Notes: generated from the letters alone by a model not told the origin. A DNA stretch of 7,134 nt from Planctomycetota bacterium (GCA_024278415.1 JAJRTI010000432.1:1-7134), one strand, 5' to 3'; positions 1-6,352 are shown, numbered from the stretch's first letter. Numbers and translations are program-made.

Positions 1-479
1 CCGAAGATGACGCCGGCCTTCTCACAGAGCTTTGCGATCTTGCTCAGGCGCCGGGCCGACTCGTCGACGTGGTCTTCGGCCGGCGTGCCTTTGGGGTGGT
101 AGAAGGAGAACCCGCGGCTCAATTTGCAGCCCAGCTCCTGCGCGATCTCGATGGCGCGGGGCACGTCCTTCTTGATGTATTGGTCGAAGGGCGCGTATGT
201 GTTGTGCGTGCCATCGTCTACGTCGAGGAGTTTCACCTTGCCGATGGGCGAGCCGATGGACGAGGGCTGCACCTCGAACTCCTCGTGCAGTTTCTTGAGC
301 CGCTTGAGTTACGGCTTGGTGAGTTGCATGACGTTCTTGACGCCGCTGCCCATGTCGATGAAGCGCGGGCTGTAGTACGACATGCCGAGTGCGCGGAGCA
401 TGGTGAACTGCTCCTCTGCGAGTTTGCTGACCGGGCCTTCGTCCGCGAAGCCGGTGAGAATCACTTCGGGCGTAGCCAT
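1..479 (-). pseudogene. Sugar-phosphate isomerase/epimerase family protein (TIM barrel), partial, with in-frame stop at codon 57
   Basis: The reading frame begins at ATG 479-477 after the ribosome site AAGGAG (486-491, 6 nt spacing) and stays protein-like to the window edge (159 codons), broken only by TAA at 309-311 (codon 57). Residues 10-15 (GFADEG), 73-82 (SSIGSPIGKV) and 122-131 (RGFSFYHPKG) are typical of xylose-isomerase-like TIM barrel proteins (AP endonuclease 2 superfamily) that are abundant in planctomycetes; these usually isomerise or epimerise sugars or inositols with a bound metal, in the cytoplasm. Family members are near 290-310 residues, so roughly half lies outside. The sequence after the stop fits the family as well as that before it, so this is a single point lesion (a Glu codon GAA to TAA would explain it) or a sequencing error, not a boundary between two genes. 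Restart at GTG codon 70 (270-272), preceded by GAGGAG, is possible but would lose the first strand and helix. Substrate cannot be deduced. Confidence 0.78.
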
Positions 480-535
480 GGGGATCTCCTTACGTCTGCG
501 TCGATCGGAATTTGCGCGGGTCGTGCGAGCGGCGG

Positions 536-564
536 ATTATAGGTGAACGGGCAGGAGGTGTCGA
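536..564 (-). promoter_or_regulatory. Sigma-70-type promoter of the isomerase gene
   Basis: On the minus strand TCGACA (559-564) is followed after exactly 17 nt by TATAAT (536-541). This matches five of six -35 bases and all six -10 bases. Transcription would start near 529, giving a leader of about 50 nt before the ATG at 479. It makes the isomerase a unit separate from ccsA. Promoter function is inferred from consensus only. Confidence 0.7.
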
Positions 565-610
565 AGATGAGCGGGCTCGCGTGTGTGCGGCCGGCGCTCG
601 CTATCCATGT

Positions 611-656
611 CGTGGCGCCCCGGGCCATCGTCCCGCAGGCCGGGGCGCTTCCCACG
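611..656. other. Long GC-rich intergenic stem-loop between ccsA and the isomerase gene
   Basis: Bases 615-623 pair perfectly with 640-648 (GCGCCCCGG against CCGGGGCGC). The stem extends inward by two pairs (625-626 with 638-639) around an 11-nt loop, and outward, after a small asymmetric bulge, by 611-615 with 652-656, base 615 being usable in only one of the two stems. On the minus strand it lies 71-116 nt beyond the ccsA stop. No U-run follows it, so it is not a canonical intrinsic terminator; it may act as a 3' end stabiliser or a U-less terminator for resB-ccsA. Confidence 0.5.
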
Positions 657-726
657 GCCACAGCGCGGCACTCAAGGCGTTCAAAGACGCGCTCCCACAA
701 GTCCCCGCCGGCGGCCCCGCGCCCGC

Positions 727-1590
727 TCATCCATACTTGTGCACGCTCGTGGCTGACGCGGGGAGGTAGCCGAAGAGCTGGAAGGTGATGAGGATGGCGA
801 CCGCCCCGAGGATGACGAACCAGGCGGCCCGCGTGCCGCTCCAGCCCTTGACACGGCGCAGGTGGAGGTAGATGAGGTACACGAGCCACGTGATGAGCGA
901 CCAGACCTCCTTCGAGTCCCAGCCCCAGTAGGTGGCCCAGACGGACTGCGCCCAGAATGCGCCAAAGATGAGCCCGGCGCTCAGGAACGGGAAGCCCACC
1001 GCAATCACGCGATACGTGAACGTGTCCACGTGGCCCAGGCCCGACGCAGCCGCGGCTTCGTCGTCGAGGCGGCGGACCGCTTTGAGGACTAGATACACGA
1101 CGCTCGAGCAGAACGCGACGCCGAGCGTGCCGTAGCCGAAGATGTAGACGATCACGTGCGGCACAAACCAGGGGCTCTGGAGCGCGGGGGGGAGGTCCTG
1201 GACCGAGTCGCGGACTCCATAGGCATAGATCAGGGCCGCTGCGGCGACCGCTGCCGTGAGCGCGCCTACCGATGCGGTGACCATTTGGCCATAGGGGCCG
1301 ACCGCGTAGAGCCTGTTTGTGAGGTAGATGACGATGTAGCCCAGCGAGAGGCAGAGCGCGGTGAGGATGATCGCCTCGAAGTTCGTTTGGAAAGGCACGT
1401 GCCCAGCCTCGTGGCCGCGGGCGAGGAGTGTCCCAAGGTTGAGCGCACCGGCGATTCCAAGCACGCCGGTAGCGGCGGCCGTCCCGGAGGCGTTTCGCTT
1501 GAAGGCCATGAAAGCAAACAGCAGGATCGAAAGCGCGTACGCGGCGAACGCGGCCCAGAGGAGCAACTCAGTTGACATAAGATTGGTCAT
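727..1590 (-). CDS. ccsA: Cytochrome c biogenesis protein CcsA (System II heme handling, WWD domain)
   Basis: 287-residue polytopic membrane protein with about eight hydrophobic helices (roughly 9-30, 38-57, 73-91, 102-124, 144-169, 194-214, 229-243, 256-275). The WWD heme-binding motif is at about 218-231 (WATYWGWDSKEVWS), followed by LITWLVYLIYLH. Histidines H145, H243 and H284 (SVHKYG at the C terminus) match in order and spacing the heme-ligand histidines flanking and following the WWD loop in CcsA proteins. The family, with ResB/CcsB, moves heme to the outer face of the cytoplasmic membrane and attaches it to CXXCH apocytochromes. The start at 1588-1590 is chosen because AGGGAGG (1598-1604) lies 7 nt upstream and because ATG overlaps the resB TGA as ATGA, indicating translational coupling; an in-frame ATG at 1576-1578 is less likely. 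No thiol-reductant partner (ResA/CcsX, CcdA) is in the window. Confidence 0.95.
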   Translation of the reverse strand: MTNLMSTELLLWAAFAAYALSILLFAFMAFKRNASGTAAATGVLGIAGALNLGTLLARGHEAGHVPFQTNFEAIILTALCLSLGYIVIYLTNRLYAVGPYGQMVTASVGALTAAVAAAALIYAYGVRDSVQDLPPALQSPWFVPHVIVYIFGYGTLGVAFCSSVVYLVLKAVRRLDDEAAAASGLGHVDTFTYRVIAVGFPFLSAGLIFGAFWAQSVWATYWGWDSKEVWSLITWLVYLIYLHLRRVKGWSGTRAAWFVILGAVAILITFQLFGYLPASATSVHKYG

Positions 1591-3788
1591 GCCGCGGCCT
1601 CCCTGCGCCGGCGAAGGAAGGGGCGAACGTAGAACATGAACACGATGCCGAGGAGGACCATCCAGAGGCCGATCTTGACCAGAGGACACGCAGGGTCGCG
1701 CACGATCTTGATCCCGGCATAGCGGGGCCGATCCGCGCGTGCGTCCCACTGATAGAAGGTGAGCCCGCGGTAGCGAAGGGGATGGTTGACCTTCACCAGC
1801 GATGTGAGGAGGCGCTGGCCTTCCTCGTACACGCCCAATTGCGCCAGCCAAGCGCGAGGCTTGCCTGACGTGTCGGTCGTGAACGCCACCACGTCGCCGC
1901 TGGGCAACCCGATGGCCTCATGCTTGCTCCCGTCTGCGATCAGGTGCTGGGTGAACTGCTTCGGGCCGGCCTTGACATCGAGCACGATGGCCGGCGCGGA
2001 GTTGTCTGAGAACGGATCGTCTGTGGCAAGCGGCGGAGCCGGCGCGATCTCCTCGCGGATCTTGGGGCGCATGATAATGCGGTCGGCCGTGAAGGTGTAG
2101 CCGGTGTCGCCTAAGGGCGTGGCTTGGCCGATCTTGACCGGCATGCCTGGAGTGGCGCTGGTGTCGGTGACACCGAAGAGGCTCAGGCCTGCCGGGCCGC
2201 CAACCAGCAGAAACTTGGCCTTGGCGGGGCAGGTCCAGGCGTCAAAGTTGAGAGAGCATTTGAGCTTGTCGAACTTCACCTGGTGCATGGTCGAGAAATC
2301 GATGTTGGCAAAGACCCAGCGGCTTTCCGATTCCGTGCCTTTGGTGACGCGCAGCTTGACTGCCGGCTGCGTGTGGGCCTGGCGTTCGATGGGCAGCGTG
2401 CCACGCCGCGCGAAATCGGCATAGCACTCCAACACTTCAATCTGGTAGGGGCCAACGGAGAGTTTTTGGCCAGGCCAAGCGCGGCCGCGCGCGGTCTTGC
2501 CCGTTTCCTGGCTGGTGACAACGAGTTGCCCGAGCGAGGGAACGCGAGCCTGCTGAGCGAAGCGTTGTGCTTCGGCAGGCGTGGCGGACTCGATGAACCG
2601 AATCTTGACCGCGTTGTTCGGCGCGAGGTAGAGGCCGTCTGGGCCGTCGAACAGCCACGCCTCTTTGGTCTCACCACCGGGCGCCGTGACCGTTGCTTGC
2701 ACGAGTGGCTTGAGTACCGCCTTGGGATCCTCGACGAGGTCTTGCTTGAGCACGGCGCGGGGCTCGACGCTCTTGACCGTCAGCGTGGTCGCCCCGCCAT
2801 CGAGGCGGATGACCAAGCCGGGTTTGACCTTGTAGCTGCGCTCGAAGTAGACCCGGCCGGGATAGTCGGGGTGGGGCACTTGGATGACAAGATTCCGGCG
2901 GTAAACAGTCTTGAATGCTTCGAGTTGGAGCGTGAAGCCCAACGGGATTTTCTTGCCCGTGTTGAAGTCTTGATACGCGCTCGCGTGGTTGCGCTGTGCG
3001 TTGCCGGCTTCCAGGCCCAGGGCGCCGGTGCTGATGGTGAGCTTGCCGACAAAGAACCCGATGATCGCGAGCACGAGGCCGGCGTGCGTGGCGGCAAAGC
3101 CGGCGTCGCGGAATGTGAAGCGCCGCAGGCGCTTGGCGGTGCACGCCGAGACGTTCACAACGAGGAGCATCGCGATGGCGGCGAACCACCACGCGGTGTG
3201 CGTGCTCGATAGGCGTGTGGCTTCCACCACGCGGTAGAGCTTGTCGAGGAATGCCCTATGCTTCTCCTCCCACTTGGCCGCGGCCTGCCGCACGGCTTCT
3301 CTCACCAGCATCTTCTGATGCACCCGGCGTTGATCCCGTTCGTAGTCCTTGCCAAACTTCCGGCCCATGGCGGCGAAGCGAGCGTCTGCTTCTTGGCTGA
3401 CGGCCATGGGGCGCTTCGGGCGCGCGAAGGGATGAAGGAGGCGGTAGAAGAGTTCCGCCTCTGACTGGTGGAAGGTCGCCTTGAACGCCTCCTCGCTTTC
3501 GCCTTTGAAGTCTGCGCGTTGCACCGTAAGCGTGCCGAGCGTGCAGGCGAGGGCGAAATAGCCGAGCACGACGACCGCCAGGTTCAACGAATACACGATA
3601 GCGGGCCGCCAGAAGCACAGGGCGACGATGCCGAGCGCCGCCACGCCCGCGATGGCTAGGCCCAGTTTGTGGTTGCCGCTTTCGAAGGTCGCTTGTGCGA
3701 GGCCGCACAGCACAAGCGCGACAAGCAGAATGCCGGCCAAGGGCACAATGGCGAGTGCGCGGGTCCGGGGGGGTTCGGGTGTGGTCAT
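1587..3788 (-). CDS. resB: Cytochrome c biogenesis protein ResB/CcsB family
   Basis: 733-residue membrane protein, the partner of CcsA in System II cytochrome c maturation. Residues 63-90 form a helix ending in the GTLTVQ motif that corresponds to the GT-x-x-x-Q end of the canonical first ResB helix. Residues 197-222 (HTAWWF ... VNVSACTAKRL) match the canonical second helix and its CxxKR end, 231-249 (ATHAG ... IIGFFVG) the third, and 703-723 the last. The large extracytoplasmic domain spans about 250-700 and ends with the family signature VNHPLRYRGLTFYQ (667-680). Two extra hydrophobic helices (11-31, 42-60) precede this core, and the loop 91-190 is long and charged. H197 and H235 are candidate heme-relevant histidines. 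The start is the first Met before the hydrophobic N terminus; no good ribosome site precedes it (CGAAGCTACTGC), and the terminator at 3808-3841 sits 19 nt upstream. Overlap with ccsA marks an operon. Confidence 0.93.
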   Translation of the reverse strand: MTTPEPPRTRALAIVPLAGILLVALVLCGLAQATFESGNHKLGLAIAGVAALGIVALCFWRPAIVYSLNLAVVVLGYFALACTLGTLTVQRADFKGESEEAFKATFHQSEAELFYRLLHPFARPKRPMAVSQEADARFAAMGRKFGKDYERDQRRVHQKMLVREAVRQAAAKWEEKHRAFLDKLYRVVEATRLSSTHTAWWFAAIAMLLVVNVSACTAKRLRRFTFRDAGFAATHAGLVLAIIGFFVGKLTISTGALGLEAGNAQRNHASAYQDFNTGKKIPLGFTLQLEAFKTVYRRNLVIQVPHPDYPGRVYFERSYKVKPGLVIRLDGGATTLTVKSVEPRAVLKQDLVEDPKAVLKPLVQATVTAPGGETKEAWLFDGPDGLYLAPNNAVKIRFIESATPAEAQRFAQQARVPSLGQLVVTSQETGKTARGRAWPGQKLSVGPYQIEVLECYADFARRGTLPIERQAHTQPAVKLRVTKGTESESRWVFANIDFSTMHQVKFDKLKCSLNFDAWTCPAKAKFLLVGGPAGLSLFGVTDTSATPGMPVKIGQATPLGDTGYTFTADRIIMRPKIREEIAPAPPLATDDPFSDNSAPAIVLDVKAGPKQFTQHLIADGSKHEAIGLPSGDVVAFTTDTSGKPRAWLAQLGVYEEGQRLLTSLVKVNHPLRYRGLTFYQWDARADRPRYAGIKIVRDPACPLVKIGLWMVLLGIVFMFYVRPFLRRRREAAA
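1598..1604 (-). promoter_or_regulatory. Ribosome binding site deciding the ccsA start
   Basis: On the minus strand AGGGAGG lies inside the 3' end of resB, 7 nt before the ATG at 1588-1590. It supports this start over the in-frame ATG 12 nt downstream, and shows that ccsA can be translated from the resB message independently of, or coupled to, resB termination. Confidence 0.7.
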
Positions 3789-3807
3789 GCAGTAGCTTCG
3801 AGGGGGT

Positions 3808-3841
3808 AAGAAAACAGGGCGCTCGCAGCAAGCGCCCTGTT
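3808..3841 (-). terminator. Intrinsic (Rho-independent) terminator after the ompA-like gene
   Basis: A perfect 11-bp inverted repeat, AACAGGGCGCT (plus 3813-3823) and AGCGCCCTGTT (3831-3841), with a 7-nt loop. Read on the minus strand the stem is followed by TTTTCTT, partly overlapping the stem base: a classic GC-stem plus U-tract terminator. It lies 43 nt after the ompA-like stop codon and ends 19 nt before the resB ATG. It would stop transcription from the HTH/ompA unit; how much reads into resB is unknown. Confidence 0.8.
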
Positions 3842-3883
3842 CAATAGTAGCAGATAATGAATGGGGGTGCGACTGGGCCGAGG

Positions 3884-4711
3884 CTATTTCGGCACGATCA
3901 CGTCATCCTTCTTCTTTGGGGTGGCAGGCGGGGGCGCTGGCGCGGTGACTTTGGGCGCCGGCGCGGGCTTGGGAGCCTCCGCTTTGGGGGCTCCCTGCGG
4001 TTTGCCGTCGGGGGTCCAGTAGTCGGGGATTGCCTCGATCAGCAGAAGCTCCGTTCGCCGGTTCCTCGCCTTGTTCGCCTTCGTGTCGTTGGGCGCGACC
4101 GAGCGGTTGGCCGCGAAGCTGGTGATAAACATGCGGCCTTCGGACACGCCCAGGCCTTTCAGCTCGCGCAAGACAGCCAACGCGCGCGCGGCGCCGAGGT
4201 GGTGGTTGTTCTCCCAAGCCGAGTGGGTGATCGGGTCGCTGTCCGTATGGCCATCGATGCGCAAGATGCCGGGCCGGGCCTTCAGGAACGCGGCCACTTT
4301 GGCCAGTGCGCTCTTGCCGCGGCTGGAGATGTCGTTCTTGCCGGGCTCGAAGAGGATGCTCTGGTCGAGCACGAGGTGCGTGCCTTCCGCGCTTTGCCGC
4401 GTTCTCGCCCCATCAATCTCCTTCGCGAGGCGTTCGAGATCGCCTTCGAGCTTGGACTTCTCGTTTTGCTGGCGTTCGAGTTGTTTTTGGAGGTTCTCGT
4501 TGATTTGGCGCTCGTCGTCGTAGCGCGTCTTCCAGTGGTCGAGATCTTTCTGGAGCGCGGCCTCGCGTTTCTTGAGTTCGGCGACGGCGGTCGCCTGGTT
4601 CGCGTTCAGTTCTTCGAGTTCACTGTTACGTTTCTTCAGCTCCTTCATGGCGCACCCTTGTGTGAACGTCAAGACGAGAGCGGCCAAGATCAGTCGGCGC
4701 AGGCCTTGCAT
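3884..4711 (-). CDS. OmpA-family peptidoglycan-binding protein with coiled coil, probable lipoprotein
   Basis: 275 residues. The hydrophobic N terminus (5-17) ends at Cys20 (FTQGC), a signal-peptide lipobox that is atypical because Thr, not Leu, is at -3; lipidation is therefore likely but not certain. Residues 22-105 are a charged heptad-rich coiled coil. Residues 110-226 are an OmpA/MotB C-terminal domain: ILFEPG, then IDGHTDSDPI (152-161) with the WxNN and AARA segment (166-177), and APNDT ... ARNRRTELL (206-224) carrying the conserved peptidoglycan-contacting Asp and Arg positions. A Pro/Ala/Lys-rich tail (236-275) follows, an unstructured extension not found in minimal OmpA proteins. The start at 4709-4711 is set by the strong AAGGAGGAGGAA 5-7 nt upstream; an ATG 33 nt earlier would place charged or polar residues before the signal. 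It follows the HTH gene by 39 nt and is ended by an intrinsic terminator. Inferred role: linking the outer membrane or envelope to peptidoglycan. Confidence 0.92.
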   Translation of the reverse strand: MQGLRRLILAALVLTFTQGCAMKELKKRNSELEELNANQATAVAELKKREAALQKDLDHWKTRYDDERQINENLQKQLERQQNEKSKLEGDLERLAKEIDGARTRQSAEGTHLVLDQSILFEPGKNDISSRGKSALAKVAAFLKARPGILRIDGHTDSDPITHSAWENNHHLGAARALAVLRELKGLGVSEGRMFITSFAANRSVAPNDTKANKARNRRTELLLIEAIPDYWTPDGKPQGAPKAEAPKPAPAPKVTAPAPPPATPKKKDDVIVPK

Positions 4712-4716
4712 GAGAC

Positions 4717-4728
4717 TTCCTCCTCCTT
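4717..4728 (-). promoter_or_regulatory. Strong ribosome binding site of the ompA-like gene
   Basis: The minus-strand run AAGGAGGAGGAA gives two overlapping GGAGG cores; the nearer one is 7 nt from the ATG at 4709-4711. This is the best ribosome site in the window and predicts efficient translation, as expected for an abundant envelope protein. It excludes the upstream in-frame ATG at 4742-4744 as the main start. Confidence 0.75.
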
Positions 4729-4750
4729 GGGCGATATACGACACAGGGCG

Positions 4751-6046
4751 CTAGCTGAGGTCCATCTTGAATATGGCGGCGAGCGCTTTCTTAACGATCG
4801 CGTCGCAATTCTGCGTGATAGGGTCTGGCAGGGGCACCGGCGCGCCGATCGCGGCGCAGGCCACATACGTCGCGCCAAGCAGCAACACGATCACGCACAG
4901 GAGCAGCACGGCAGAGGTGATGGGGCTTGTGGGCGCGGGGCCGAACACGAGCCCATCGGGCAGGGCCATTTCGGTGAGCGCCGGCCCGCCGTAGTCGCTC
5001 TCCATGTCCGTGGCCATCATGTCGTCCATGCCTTCGAGCGTTTCGTCGCCGCCGGTCAGCACGCCCGCCTCGGTCGCGTCCGGCTCCTCCAGCACTTCGG
5101 CCACGGTCGCGGTCGCGTCGTCGTCGGCCACGGTGAGGTCGATCGTGTCCGCGGTTTCGAGCCCCTCTTCGCCCACCGCGAGCAGTTCGGAGCTGCTCTC
5201 TTCCGCGTCGTCAATCGTATCGAGCAGGCTGCCCACGGCCTCTTCGCTCGCGGTGCTTTCGTCGTCGGCCGCGCCGGCGTCCACTTGCACGGACGCGAGT
5301 GCGTCATCGCTCTCGTCGCTCAACTCGAGGATGTCCGACACGGTTTCCGTGCCATCGCCGTCGCCCACGCTCACGCTGAGGATGTCGGACGATGAATCCT
5401 CGGCCGCGGTGATGATGTCGGACGACGAGTCCGAGTCGGCCAGGATGTCGGACGACGAGTCGTCCGCGACGGCCACGAGGTCGGAGTCCGAGTCTTCGAC
5501 GCTGGCGGTGATAAATCCGGAATCGGAATCTTCCCCCGATGGGGTATCGATGTGATCCGTCTCTTCGAGCGTGATGTCTTCGGTGCCGAAGTCGAAGATG
5601 GACTCCTCTTCTTCCTTGACCGATTCCTCGACCACGTCGCTGCTCGGGGGAATGATGGAGGTCTGGTCGGAGTCCTCGTCAGACCCCGCGGCCACGAGCA
5701 CGCCGCCGGTATCGCTGCTCTCGGGGTCCGCGCCGGGAATGCTGATGATTGTGGCCTCGTCGTCGGAGCTTTCGCCCGTGCTCTCGCCAACGATGAACGC
5801 GCCGTCGTCGAAGTCCTCGCTGGATTCTGGCTTGGCGGCCTCGGCGTCATCGCTGAGCATGACGGTTGCGCCGGTTTCAGTCGAAGTCTTCAGTTCTTCC
5901 ACTTGCTCGCGGCGGAACTTCAACTTGCCCGCGTCTCGAATGGCGCTCAGCTTGCCATCGGCCATGAACTGGTCCAGCTCCGCCTTGTCGATTTGGAGCG
6001 TTTCCATGGTGTCTTCCATGGACAGGAATCTGCTGGTACCGGCCAT
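4751..6046 (-). CDS. Excisionase-type HTH protein with long acidic Asp/Ser-rich region and C-terminal membrane helix
   Basis: 431 residues, function unknown. Residues 14-53 resemble the MerR/excisionase-type DNA-binding fold: LQIDKAELDQFMADGKLSAI, then GKLKFRREQVEELK, matching the 'eGkLpa.r.ggk.rFrreeve' pattern of that family. Residues 60-350 are almost entirely acidic and small residues (Asp, Glu, Ser, Ala, Thr) with very few Lys or Arg, hence disordered and strongly negative, and include a tandem repeat at 172-226. One hydrophobic helix (about 376-399, AVLLLCVIVLLLGATYVACA) is followed by a 32-residue tail with Cys414. Predicted topology: DNA-binding head and acidic arm in the cytoplasm, anchored by the C-terminal helix. 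The start at 6044-6046 is supported by AGGAGG (6056-6061), 9 nt upstream; ATGs at 6019 and 6007 lack such a site. It is the first gene of a unit with the ompA-like gene. DNA binding is inferred from fold pattern only; the HTH could instead mediate protein contacts. Confidence 0.88.
   Translation of the reverse strand: MAGTSRFLSMEDTMETLQIDKAELDQFMADGKLSAIRDAGKLKFRREQVEELKTSTETGATVMLSDDAEAAKPESSEDFDDGAFIVGESTGESSDDEATIISIPGADPESSDTGGVLVAAGSDEDSDQTSIIPPSSDVVEESVKEEEESIFDFGTEDITLEETDHIDTPSGEDSDSGFITASVEDSDSDLVAVADDSSSDILADSDSSSDIITAAEDSSSDILSVSVGDGDGTETVSDILELSDESDDALASVQVDAGAADDESTASEEAVGSLLDTIDDAEESSSELLAVGEEGLETADTIDLTVADDDATATVAEVLEEPDATEAGVLTGGDETLEGMDDMMATDMESDYGGPALTEMALPDGLVFGPAPTSPITSAVLLLCVIVLLLGATYVACAAIGAPVPLPDPITQNCDAIVKKALAAIFKMDLS
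5369..5533 (-). repeat. Coding tandem repeat, five degenerate 10-11 residue units (acidic Ser/Asp)
   Basis: Residues 172-226 of the HTH protein read as five units of the form (E/D)DS(D/S)S(D/G)(I/L/F)(L/I/V)xx; three contain SSSDIL or SSSDII. At the DNA level an 18-base unit is identical at 5414-5431 and 5444-5461 (30 nt apart) and recurs with two mismatches at 5381-5398 (33 nt away). Spacing in whole codons shows selection on, or duplication within, the coding frame. Confidence 0.7.
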
Positions 6047-6055
6047 TGTCGGGAA

Positions 6056-6061
6056 CCTCCT
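6056..6061 (-). promoter_or_regulatory. Ribosome binding site deciding the HTH gene start
   Basis: Minus-strand AGGAGG lies 9 nt before the ATG at 6044-6046. The two in-frame ATGs further in (6017-6019, 6005-6007) have no comparable site, so the nine or thirteen residues before them are taken as part of the protein. Confidence 0.65.
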
Positions 6062-6130
6062 GCGTTGCGCGGGGCAGGCCCGGACCACAAATCCGGCCGC
6101 CCAACGGCATTGTGCGATACAAACCGTACA

Positions 6131-6157
6131 GCTTCGCCTGCGATTCAGGCGTCAAGC
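6131..6157 (-). promoter_or_regulatory. Stem-loop at the predicted 5' end of the HTH/ompA transcript
   Basis: On the plus strand CGCCTG (6135-6140) pairs with CAGGCG (6146-6151) around a 5-nt loop, and GCTT (6131-6134) pairs with AAGC (6154-6157) across a 2-nt bulge, giving ten pairs. The predicted transcription start (about 6157) coincides with the first base of this hairpin on the minus strand, so the message would begin in a stem. 5' terminal stems are known to protect ompA-type messages; that role here is inference. Confidence 0.5.
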
Positions 6158-6163
6158 CCCGTC

Positions 6164-6193
6164 ATTATAAGCGTGTTCATGGGGACAATGCAA
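6164..6193 (-). promoter_or_regulatory. Sigma-70-type promoter for the HTH/ompA unit
   Basis: On the minus strand TTGCAT (6188-6193) is followed after 18 nt by a perfect TATAAT (6164-6169). The -35 match is partial (TTG plus weak remainder). Transcription would start near 6157, leaving a leader of about 110 nt to the ATG at 6046. No other convincing minus-strand promoter is visible upstream of the gene. Confidence 0.6.
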
Positions 6194-6323
6194 CAGGAAA
6201 TTCGCCACCGCGCGCGCGAGTGGTTTGCACGACACACGTTTCGAGGTCTCGGTCGTGCTCGATGGCGCGCCCGAAGCCCCCCGCCGACCCCGCGAGCCGT
6301 GTGCCCGTGTGCATGGGAGCCAC

Positions 6324-6352
6324 GTGCAAGCGCATGGTGGGGCCGGTATAAT
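6324..6352 (+). promoter_or_regulatory. Candidate promoter for the GH32-like gene
   Basis: A perfect TATAAT at 6347-6352 on the plus strand, with GTGCAA (6324-6329) at 17 nt as a poor -35 (three of six). If used, transcription starts near 6359 and leaves an unusually long leader of about 245 nt before the GTG at 6605. The weak -35 would fit a regulated promoter, but the hexamer could be chance. Confidence 0.4.

Noticed and set aside
309..311. Programmed stop-codon read-through or TAA reassignment in the isomerase
   Set aside because: No known recoding signal is visible, and a single base change or error is far simpler; kept only as a remote option.
69..542. 157-codon plus-strand open frame opposite the isomerase, uninterrupted where the isomerase has its stop
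   Set aside because: The translation resembles no family and crosses the isomerase promoter region; the minus frame has strong family motifs on both sides of the TAA.
2124..3212. 362-codon plus-strand open frame opposite resB
   Set aside because: Shadow of resB: composition is that of an antisense frame, no start signal, and resB has family signatures throughout.
3857..5395. 512-codon open frame on the plus strand antisense to the ompA-like and HTH genes
   Set aside because: Its translation is Arg/His/Val/Leu-rich with no family pattern, it has no ribosome site, and the opposite strand carries two clear genes with domains and ribosome sites. GC-rich third positions explain the absence of stops.
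5369..5533. Repeat block considered as a CRISPR array
   Set aside because: Repeats are codon-phased, spaced 30-33 nt start to start with degenerate units and no unique spacers, and they encode an acidic repeat in a good gene.
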